DNA of 19,170 nt from JAQVXR01 sp050945755 (lineage in GTDB: Bacteria; Bacillota; Dehalobacteriia; Dehalobacteriales; Dehalobacteriaceae): contig JBMNTN010000036.1 of NCBI GenBank assembly GCA_050945755.1, positions 1 to 19,170 of the forward strand. Reading direction: 5' to 3'. Shown one piece after another: positions 1 through 6,187 of this stretch (positions are counted from its first letter, which is position 1; every line of letters starts with the position of its first letter). The position numbers and the translations under genes are program-made. The notes under the pieces were generated by a model. It was not told the DNA's origin. It did no database searches and was given only the letters and a program-made list of their open reading frames with translations.

Positions 1-52
1 TCGCAAATCACCTGGCTAAGATAGCTTAGGAGAAATGCGATTTTTTATTTTT
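1..52 (+). terminator. Terminator of a plus-strand gene left of the window
   Basis: An outer stem (TCGCA at 1-5 with TGCGA at 36-40) encloses an inner CTAAG/CTTAG stem and is followed by a T-rich run from 41. The gene it serves lies outside the window; the 5' part of the stem may be cut off by the window edge. Confidence 0.55.
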
Positions 53-126
53 GTCATCTTTATTTTTAACGGGTTGTCTTAACTACTAAATTATTGATGC
101 TAAAAAAGGGGTATCTCGACAATCTG

Positions 127-152
127 AACGCGACAATATGTCGCGTTTTTTA
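127..152 (+). terminator. Strong intrinsic terminator
   Basis: A perfect 9-bp stem, AACGCGACA (127-135) and TGTCGCGTT (139-147), with a 3-nt ATA loop runs straight into TTTTTTATT. The T tract is only on the plus strand, so it stops rightward transcription. I see no gene between this and the first terminator at 1-52, so it is probably a second, back-up terminator. Confidence 0.8.
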
Positions 153-221
153 TTAGTCTATAAATCCTAAATATAATTAGAAACCATTTTAACCCCATTT
201 CCTAGAGACACTTTTTTGCAA

Positions 222-253
222 AATATCAAGCCGTCCAATTAAATTGAACGGCT
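222..253 (-). terminator. Terminator of the LysM/NlpC peptidase gene
   Basis: Arms at 229-240 and 242-253 form a stem of AGCCGT and ACGGCT flanking CAATT/AATTG. Read on the minus strand, the only mismatch becomes a U-G wobble, and the stem is followed by TGATATTTTG. It starts 19 bp past the peptidase stop codon. The U tract is modest. Confidence 0.6.
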
Positions 254-271
254 CTCTTTTGTGTTAGGAAA

Positions 272-1135
272 TTAAAGTACCCTTCGAGCAGTAACGTACC
301 GGGCAGCAAAATATTTATCTGCCATAGGCGTAATCACTACTTTCCTTTGCGTGCTGGAAGCATGGATAAAACTACTGTCTCCGATATAGATGCCGACATG
401 AGATATTCCCTTGCCGGAGGTATTAAAGAAAACTAAATCTCCGGGAACTAACCGGCTTTTTTCTACAGAATCGCCCTTTTTTGACTGCAGTGAAGAACTA
501 TGAGGCAGTTCTATCCCGATTTGACTGAAGACTGTCATCGTAAACCCTGAGCAGTCAAAATAATTTGGACCTGATGAACCATAAGAATAAGGGGTGCCCA
601 ACAGTGTTTTGGCATATTCAATCAAAACAGTTACCTGATCCTGGGAATTAGTTTCGTGTTGGCGTTGCTCACTCCGTGATACAACTGCTGTGCTATTTCG
701 CCCAGGCAGGACAAGGACCTGCCCGATGCTCAGTTTGTTAGGATCAGCAAGCTTATTGGCACTGATAATCAAATTAGCAGTAATCCCGGTAGAACGAGCA
801 ATACTTGTAATTGTATCACCTGACTTAACAATATATTTTTCCGCCGATGTTTCCGGAACGGCGGGGACTTCTCCGCCAACCTCGGTATCTGATGCTGCTC
901 CCGGAATGATTAAGTTCTGACCAATGTTTAAAACGTTTGGGTTGGAAAGCTTATTTGCCGATACAATGCTTTGGATGGAAACCTGTTTGGCTTTAGCAAT
1001 AGCCGACAGGGTATCGCCTGATTTGACAACGTAAATGTTGTTTGCTGTTTCTGTGGCCGGGGCTGTAGCTGCATAACAGTAAACAGGGAGGCAAAAGGCA
1101 CATATTGTGGTAACAATGGTGATTAATTTTCGCAC
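272..1135 (-). CDS. Secreted LysM-LysM-NlpC/P60 peptidoglycan endopeptidase
   Basis: Predicted cell-wall hydrolase of 287 aa. A signal peptide (residues 1 to about 23, hydrophobic core after MRKL) directs export. Two LysM peptidoglycan-binding repeats follow at about 35-79 and 101-145, each with the YxVKSGDT start and a GQxLxxPG end. The catalytic NlpC/P60 domain (about 168-287) has the DCSGF cysteine at 195, the SHVGIYIG histidine at 246 and a third polar residue, His258. Family members cut the D-Glu-meso-DAP (or equivalent) bond of the stem peptide, outside the cell. The start is GTG at 1133-1135 with GGAGG 7 nt upstream. The gene is isolated between the holA terminator (1224-1269) and its own terminator, so it should have its own promoter. 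Its exact role (growth, separation or sporulation) cannot be told from the sequence. Confidence 0.93.
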   Translation of the reverse strand: MRKLITIVTTICAFCLPVYCYAATAPATETANNIYVVKSGDTLSAIAKAKQVSIQSIVSANKLSNPNVLNIGQNLIIPGAASDTEVGGEVPAVPETSAEKYIVKSGDTITSIARSTGITANLIISANKLADPNKLSIGQVLVLPGRNSTAVVSRSEQRQHETNSQDQVTVLIEYAKTLLGTPYSYGSSGPNYFDCSGFTMTVFSQIGIELPHSSSLQSKKGDSVEKSRLVPGDLVFFNTSGKGISHVGIYIGDSSFIHASSTQRKVVITPMADKYFAARYVTARRVL

Positions 1136-1223
1136 TTGACATCCTCCAAAAATTTTTTCATTACCACATTCGCCAAATTTAGGAGAAATCCTGTTTTTAT
1201 ATAAAACTTTTGTTAATTAACTA

Positions 1224-1269
1224 AAAAAACCTCCTAACGGCTGAAGGATACCATGCCTAGGAGGTTTTT
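1224..1269. terminator. Bidirectional terminator after holA
   Basis: A 12-13 bp stem, AAAAAACCTCCTA (1224-1236) against TAGGAGGTTTTT (1258-1269), has an imperfectly paired loop of about 21 nt. The arms carry T runs in both directions. Its main job is to stop leftward transcription from holA, separating it from the peptidase gene. Confidence 0.8.
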
Positions 1270-1273
1270 ACAT

Positions 1274-2350
1274 TCAAATATTTATCTCATATTGTTGGTG
1301 GGAAAGCTGTACTTTCGATTGGTTTCGAGAGCACATTTTTAATATGGTTGTCTCCAAAAGACTTAACGGTTCCCCTTTCCCTGTTTTAATTGCCACATCA
1401 GCTTCCAAAAGAATTTCCAATCCTTGGACAAGTTCTTCCTCAGTAAAATTCCGGCACTGTGAAATAGCTTTCTTGGTAATAAACGAAGCCAGCCCTAATT
1501 CCCGGGTAATTTCATGTTCTCGCAAACCTTTTTTATCCATAACCTGAACATGAATTAAGATACGAAAATGCCGGGCCAGCAAGGATAGAATCTTGATTTC
1601 CTGTTCACCTGTTTTAGTTATTTCCCGCAGTTGCTGGATAGCTGTTGATGCTCTTCTTTGACCTACCATATCCATTAAATTGAATACAGTAATCAAGCTG
1701 CTTGGGGAAATTATCCGGGTAACGTCATGATAGCCTACCTGCTCCTCCGCTCCAAGATAAATAACAATTTTTTCGATTTCCGACGCTAACAGGGAAAGAT
1801 TATTCCCGACCGCCATAGAAAGATATTCCAATGCAGACCGATCAATTGTTTTTCCGTGTTTCCGGAACTGTTCTTCGATCCAACCATTTAGCTCTTTCCC
1901 CCACAAGGAAGGAAATTGGATTAACTGACCTGTCTGCTTGATTATCTTAACCGTTTTTTTTCTCAAATCAATTTTCTCCCCACCCACCAAAACCAGGCAG
2001 GTAGTAGGAGAAGGGTTTTCCAAATAACGCAGCAGAGGCTCTACTGACTGTTCAGGTGTTTCGTCACCATCTGATTTGACGGAACTAAACCATGGCGCAT
2101 TGTTTACCACAACAAGCCGTTTATCGGCAAACACAGGAATCATTCCCGCTGATTCCACAACCTGGGCCGGTGAAACCACCTGCCCATCCAATTTTTCATA
2201 ATTAAAATCAGCAATTCCCTCCGGCACCAGTGCCCGATATAAACTATCCAAAGTCTGGTTGATCAAGTAATGCTCTTTTCCGTAAAAAAGATAGACGAGA
2301 GGTATGACCCCCCGTTTGATACTGTTTATTACCATAGACATAGCAGACAT
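1274..2350 (-). CDS. holA: DNA polymerase III delta subunit (clamp loader)
   Basis: HolA is the delta subunit of the clamp-loader complex; it opens the beta sliding clamp so it can be placed on primed DNA. The 358-aa product has the usual length and the N-terminal signature YLFYGKEHYLI (about 20-30), the FNYEKLDG stretch, the central LLASEIEKIVIYLG region and the C-terminal helical domain (KILSLLARHFRIL). There is no Walker A motif, as expected for delta. The start is ATG at 2348-2350 with AGGAGG 7 nt upstream. It lies directly after comEC, the classic Firmicute order comEC-holA, but a good promoter in the 66-bp gap gives it independent expression. The usual next gene rpsT (ribosomal protein S20) is absent; a terminator follows instead. 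Confidence 0.95.
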   Translation of the reverse strand: MSAMSMVINSIKRGVIPLVYLFYGKEHYLINQTLDSLYRALVPEGIADFNYEKLDGQVVSPAQVVESAGMIPVFADKRLVVVNNAPWFSSVKSDGDETPEQSVEPLLRYLENPSPTTCLVLVGGEKIDLRKKTVKIIKQTGQLIQFPSLWGKELNGWIEEQFRKHGKTIDRSALEYLSMAVGNNLSLLASEIEKIVIYLGAEEQVGYHDVTRIISPSSLITVFNLMDMVGQRRASTAIQQLREITKTGEQEIKILSLLARHFRILIHVQVMDKKGLREHEITRELGLASFITKKAISQCRNFTEEELVQGLEILLEADVAIKTGKGEPLSLLETTILKMCSRNQSKVQLSHQQYEINI

Positions 2351-2383
2351 TGCCTTACCTCCTATGATATAACCCTACTTCAA

Positions 2384-2412
2384 ATTGTCCCGGTTTTATC
2401 AAAGATTGTCAA
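2384..2412 (-). promoter_or_regulatory. Sigma-A-type promoter for holA
   Basis: On the minus strand TTGACA (2407-2412, perfect -35) is followed by a 17-bp spacer and GACAAT (2384-2389, 4 of 6 to TATAAT). Transcription would begin near 2377, giving a leader of about 27 nt before holA. The -35 box begins only 4 bp beyond the comEC stop codon. Confidence 0.6.
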
Positions 2413-2416
2413 GTCT

Positions 2417-4732
2417 TTAGGGAACAGGGTTTTTTACCGTTTGAATCCATATCTTAGTCCCGTCAGTTTCCATTGATACTGCACCATGCAAGTCAGTGCG
2501 GTAAACAGGAATGCCCCGTTCCTCCCAGTAGGAAACAACCATATCATGAGGATGGCCAAAAGAATTTCGTCCCACAGTAATTGCGGTAACCAGCGGGCTT
2601 GCTCTTTCATAAAAATCTCGGGAAAAGGCATTTTTACTACCATGATGCGGCAGTTTGAGAACGTCCGCTTGAATATCCGCCCCGCTTTTTAATAATTCCT
2701 CCAGCCCGTCACCTTCCACATCGCCGGTAAATAAAAAGGAAATCCGTTGATAGCAAAGTTTTAGCACCAAGGAATTACTGTTTTCATTTGACTCGCCAGA
2801 TACACCTTGTGCTGTTGGCGCCAAAACAATCAGCTCCACTCCAGGTTCAAGCACTATAATATCACCCTGGGATACCGCCTCCGAATTGGTTCTTTTCTTC
2901 TCCGCCACCTCAATAAGTTCTCGGGTTTCCGGGCAATCCAGAAAAGGAACGGCTGTTAAAAACGTACCTACTTTCATTTCTCGTATAACCGCTTCTAAAC
3001 CATTAATGTGATCATGATGAGGATGGGTATTAATCACTAAATCCAGTGTATCAATGCCCTTGCTCTTGAGAAAAGGCACTACAATCCGTTCTCCAATGTC
3101 GGCTGAATTCTCTCCCATCTTTCCCCCGCCGTCAATGACAACTTTTCGTCCGGAGGGACTTTCAATAAAAATACAATCTCCCTGTCCCACATCAAGAAAA
3201 GTAACAGACAAATTATTGTTTCCCCAAACCGGCAAAGCAAGAAAAAAGATCAGTACAATCCCTGCCGCAATAGACAATTGCTTTCCATACTTTTTCTTAA
3301 AGAGCAGCGGTAAAAAAATCAGAATCGTATAATGAATAAAAAGATAAACCGTATGAGGTGTTCTAACAGTAAAATATGCTCCGGGAATCCGGGATACTGC
3401 TTGAGCTACCTGCCAAATAATTTCCGTAACCAGTCCAGCCCCATAAATAGGGAGAGATGCCATCTCAATACTTAAAGGACAGAAAATCAACGATACCAAT
3501 CCTAGCAGAACTACCAGGCCGACAGGTGCTGCTACCAAAATGCCTAATACCAACCCTGCCAAGGTGAGTACATTAAAGTAATAGGCGATTAACGGAGCCA
3601 AAGCCAATTGGGCTGCAATAGCGGCAGCTAAAGCTTGCGCTAACGGGCCCTTCCCAGGTAGCCATTCTTTTGTCATCGGTGTCAGGTAGATAACTCCCCA
3701 AGCAGCAATAAAGGAGAGTTGAAATCCGGCATCAAACAAATCCAGTGGGCGATAAACCAGGATGGGCAGGGCCGCAACCGCCATTGCGGTAGGAACATCC
3801 TTCTCTTCTCCCAATGAATAAGCTAATAGCCCGATTACAGCCATCAAGCCCGACCTGACAACAGAAGCAGTAAATCCGGTTACGGCCGCATAAAAAAGCA
3901 CTGCCAGCCCTACCGCAAAAAGCCTGCCCCATTTACCTGCCTGAAATATATGGGCCAGATAACCGGCCAACAGCACAACAAACCCCACATGCATTCCGGA
4001 AACGGCAAAGGCATCCATTAAACCGGTCTGAGACAATACATTTCTTTCCTGATAGGTTAATTGGTTTTTCTCCCCAAACAGCATCCCGCTGACAAATCCT
4101 TGCTGTCGGGGAGGAAGATGGGCCAAGACCATATCCATTTTATTTTTAAGAGTATAAACCTGTTTCAAAAAAAAATTACCCTGATCCCGTTCAATTAGGG
4201 TTATACTGCCCCCGTATGCGGTACTGACTGCAGCAACTACTCCTTTTCTTTTTAAGTAGGCACCATAATCAAATTGATTTGGGTTTGTCGCCCCGTTTTC
4301 CGGCAGCACCTTTCCCTTAATCTTAACGACATCTCCATAATGAACGACCTGTCCCTCCTCAGCAAATATATTTATCCGGCCGGAACCGGTATACTCTTGC
4401 CCGTTAACAATATCGGGGCGAAGAGTAAATACCTGCCCGGAGCCGGCAGGAACAGGATTGCTAAGGGCTAAGCCCTGGATTTCCACCTGATCTCCCGCAA
4501 AAAATGGCGTAATAAGGTACTGGAATGAATTTACCTGCACCCAAAAAACCCCAACCGCTAAGGTAAAAATTACCGTTAACTTCACCGAGCCCCGAAACCA
4601 TATTATGACTAGAGACATTATGGCGGAAATAAGCGCGCAAAGAAACGCAAAATGCACTGGAATATTTAGGACATTTCCCAGTGCGATTCCTAGAGCAAAT
4701 CCAATTGTATGAAAAAGTAATACTCTTTGCAT
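2417..4732 (-). CDS. comEC: ComEC/Rec2 DNA-uptake channel protein with metallo-beta-lactamase domain
   Basis: ComEC forms the inner-membrane channel through which single-stranded DNA enters during natural transformation. The 771-aa protein has all three family parts: an N-terminal two-helix plus OB-fold region (about 1-185), the polytopic competence domain (about 205-500, with the FAVSGMHVG motif at 242-250), and a C-terminal metallo-beta-lactamase-like domain (about 507-765) with intact THPHHDH (569-575), FTGD (668-671) and LPHHGS (694-699). The metal-binding motifs are complete, so the nuclease-like domain may be active. The ATG at 4730-4732 has no good Shine-Dalgarno; the nearest purine run is more than 12 nt away, and I see no convincing promoter upstream. 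It normally follows comEA, but here a plus-strand gene lies between them. Confidence 0.95.
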   Translation of the reverse strand: MQRVLLFHTIGFALGIALGNVLNIPVHFAFLCALISAIMSLVIIWFRGSVKLTVIFTLAVGVFWVQVNSFQYLITPFFAGDQVEIQGLALSNPVPAGSGQVFTLRPDIVNGQEYTGSGRINIFAEEGQVVHYGDVVKIKGKVLPENGATNPNQFDYGAYLKRKGVVAAVSTAYGGSITLIERDQGNFFLKQVYTLKNKMDMVLAHLPPRQQGFVSGMLFGEKNQLTYQERNVLSQTGLMDAFAVSGMHVGFVVLLAGYLAHIFQAGKWGRLFAVGLAVLFYAAVTGFTASVVRSGLMAVIGLLAYSLGEEKDVPTAMAVAALPILVYRPLDLFDAGFQLSFIAAWGVIYLTPMTKEWLPGKGPLAQALAAAIAAQLALAPLIAYYFNVLTLAGLVLGILVAAPVGLVVLLGLVSLIFCPLSIEMASLPIYGAGLVTEIIWQVAQAVSRIPGAYFTVRTPHTVYLFIHYTILIFLPLLFKKKYGKQLSIAAGIVLIFFLALPVWGNNNLSVTFLDVGQGDCIFIESPSGRKVVIDGGGKMGENSADIGERIVVPFLKSKGIDTLDLVINTHPHHDHINGLEAVIREMKVGTFLTAVPFLDCPETRELIEVAEKKRTNSEAVSQGDIIVLEPGVELIVLAPTAQGVSGESNENSNSLVLKLCYQRISFLFTGDVEGDGLEELLKSGADIQADVLKLPHHGSKNAFSRDFYERASPLVTAITVGRNSFGHPHDMVVSYWEERGIPVYRTDLHGAVSMETDGTKIWIQTVKNPVP

Positions 4733-4825
4733 TGCTTTATTTAGGGTAAACCTTTAAGCCCTCACAAATTACATTTTTACACTTCTCACCGCATAAGCCG
4801 GAAAATATAAAAATATCGCCTGATT

Positions 4826-4832
4826 AAGGAGG
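4826..4832 (+). promoter_or_regulatory. Perfect Shine-Dalgarno facing a non-standard AUC codon
   Basis: AAGGAGG at 4826-4832 is followed after 8 nt by ATC (4841-4843), in frame with the plus-strand gene. There is no ATG, GTG or TTG in that frame before 4868. This is either a rare AUC start or a lost ATG. Confidence 0.5.
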
Positions 4833-4867
4833 TCATTTAAATCAAAGAATATGCAAAGTTTGTCCGG

Positions 4868-5491
4868 GTGGAAGTAAAAAAGAGAAATGTTAAAGGACTT
4901 CGCGCTCTCCTTACCCTCCCCGCCGTTAAGTCTCTGGCCCATGAAGGAGACTTTATCAATTTTTATGGTGGTCTGGGACCTTTTGAGTGTGGTATTTCCA
5001 CCAAGAAAAGTGACTTCTTTGCCGGAGGTTGGCACTGGTTTGTCAATGCTACACCCGAATCCAACGAACCAATCAACATGAAGGCACCGGTTCAATATCA
5101 AGACGGAGATACGATTGAAATTTCCCTGATGATTGACCGAGGGGACCAAAACAGAATTAAATTCTTGGTAAACGGTGTTTTAGTCCACCGGTCAAAAATG
5201 AGCTATCCCGGACAAAAAAACGCCCGACTGGTATTTGCCTCTGCTCAGGCTACATCCGAATCGGAGCGGCCCCTTGCCCCATGGGGCATTTTTCACAGTC
5301 CTGTTGTTGCTACCCGAATGCAATATAAAAATCGTCTTCATATTTGGCGTAATATTAACCAGAAAAATTCTACCTGTAGAAACTTCCGCCTTCCCGGACC
5401 GGAGTTGGTTACAAGCAAAGACTGCCCGCAGCCTGAGGTGTATTCCGTTTCCCCGTTTGACCAAAACACGATCAGTGCCTGGCTGGGTTGA
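4868..5491 (+). CDS. Uncharacterised beta-sandwich-like protein lying between comEA and comEC
   Basis: I do not recognise the family. The 207-aa sequence reads like a real soluble protein: about residues 20-125 alternate beta-like stretches (DFINFYGGLG, GWHWFVNATPES, GDTIEISLMIDRGD, IKFLVNGVLVH, ARLVFASAQ) that resemble a concanavalin/LamG-like carbohydrate-binding sandwich; this is inference. The last 60 residues are less regular. No signal peptide is visible. The GTG at 4868 is the first conventional start, but it lacks a ribosome binding site. The ideal AAGGAGG (4826-4832) instead points at an in-frame ATC codon at 4841 (8 nt spacing), which would add 9 residues beginning IKEYAKFVR; an in-frame TAA sits just before it at 4838. 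The gene is divergent from comEC and convergent with comEA (12 bp between stops). The competing minus-strand frames lack protein-like composition. Confidence 0.6.
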   Translation: MEVKKRNVKGLRALLTLPAVKSLAHEGDFINFYGGLGPFECGISTKKSDFFAGGWHWFVNATPESNEPINMKAPVQYQDGDTIEISLMIDRGDQNRIKFLVNGVLVHRSKMSYPGQKNARLVFASAQATSESERPLAPWGIFHSPVVATRMQYKNRLHIWRNINQKNSTCRNFRLPGPELVTSKDCPQPEVYSVSPFDQNTISAWLG

Positions 5492-5503
5492 ACCGCTTAA
5501 GAA

Positions 5504-6115
5504 TCAAACAGTAATACTGTCTTTGATGTTATTAAAAGTGGCCGGACCGATCCCAGGTACTTCTTCAATCTCTTCAATGGAGCTAAAAAAGCCTGACTCT
5601 TCCCGATACTTAATAATTGCTTTTGCTTTAGCCGGGCCAATTCCAGGTAGCGTTTCCAGTTCTGCCTCACCGGCGGTGTTAATATTAACCATTTGCCCGC
5701 CAGATGCACTCTGTACACCTGATTGGCTACCGCTTGGTATCACCATCCCGGGGGAAGAACCTACTTCCATCCGGCAGGGAACAACTATTCGTTCCTGGTC
5801 CACGAGTTTTTTTGCCAAATTTAGAGCGTCCAGATCCGCCTCCGCTTTGGGCTGGGCTTTTTCAACTGCATCAATCACTCTGCTTCCTTCTTTAAAAGTA
5901 AATACTCCCGGATTAAAAACAAAACCTGCCACATGTACGGTAACATTTTTTTCTGCTTCCCTGGCCGAAGTCTCCTGATCGCCGGCCTGCACCACGGTAA
6001 CCGGGACAGCTGCTGTCTCTTCTAAGCCCCTGCCGTATTTAACACCTGCGCCAAAAAGCACAGCCAGCATCACAATAAATACGATTATATGCTGTCTTTT
6101 TATTTCAGAAAACAC
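5504..6115 (-). CDS. comEA: ComEA competence DNA receptor
   Basis: ComEA binds double-stranded DNA outside the membrane and passes it to ComEC. With the chosen start the protein has 203 aa: a single N-terminal membrane anchor (about 9-26, HIIVFIVMLAVLFGAG), an SLBB domain (about 57-115, VTVHVAGFVFNPGVF), a Ser/Gly-rich linker, and a C-terminal double helix-hairpin-helix (about 143-203, LPGIGPAKAKAI and VPGIGPATFNNI). The start is GTG at 6113-6115, 10 nt after AGGAGG (6126-6131). The frame stays open to 6181, but that extension runs through a hairpin and would put 22 non-signal residues before the anchor. It follows leuS by 72 bp on the same strand; the gap is filled by a hairpin that covers the ribosome binding site. 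Confidence 0.93.
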   Translation of the reverse strand: MFSEIKRQHIIVFIVMLAVLFGAGVKYGRGLEETAAVPVTVVQAGDQETSAREAEKNVTVHVAGFVFNPGVFTFKEGSRVIDAVEKAQPKAEADLDALNLAKKLVDQERIVVPCRMEVGSSPGMVIPSGSQSGVQSASGGQMVNINTAGEAELETLPGIGPAKAKAIIKYREESGFFSSIEEIEEVPGIGPATFNNIKDSITV

Positions 6116-6173
6116 AAAAGAAAAGCCTCCTAGCGTAAAATAATTATTAAATACGCCGAGAGGTCTTCTTTTT
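6116..6173 (-). terminator. leuS-comEA intergenic hairpin: terminator that also buries the comEA ribosome binding site
   Basis: On the minus strand the arm at 6152-6163 (CCTCTCGGCGTA) pairs with the arm at 6126-6137 (TACGCTAGGAGG): 11 of 12 positions pair, two as G-U wobbles, with a 14-nt AT-rich loop. The 3' arm contains the AGGAGG used by comEA, and the sequence CTTTTCTTTT follows it up to the comEA GTG. The A-rich flank before the first arm extends the stem partly. It can act as an intrinsic terminator for leuS, a translational lock on comEA, or both. Confidence 0.55.
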
Positions 6174-6187
6174 CCTGCCAAATATTG

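Noticed and set aside
4769..5149. Minus-strand 126-aa frame opposite the plus-strand gene
   Set aside because: Irregular composition and no ribosome binding site; the plus-strand reading shows beta-like periodicity and a perfect SD.
5235..5978. Plus-strand 247-aa open frame
   Set aside because: It is antisense to comEA and overlaps the end of the plus-strand gene in another frame; the composition is not protein-like.
6116..6181. Longer comEA start at 6181
   Set aside because: It would translate the intergenic hairpin and bury the membrane anchor; GTG 6115 has the AGGAGG site.
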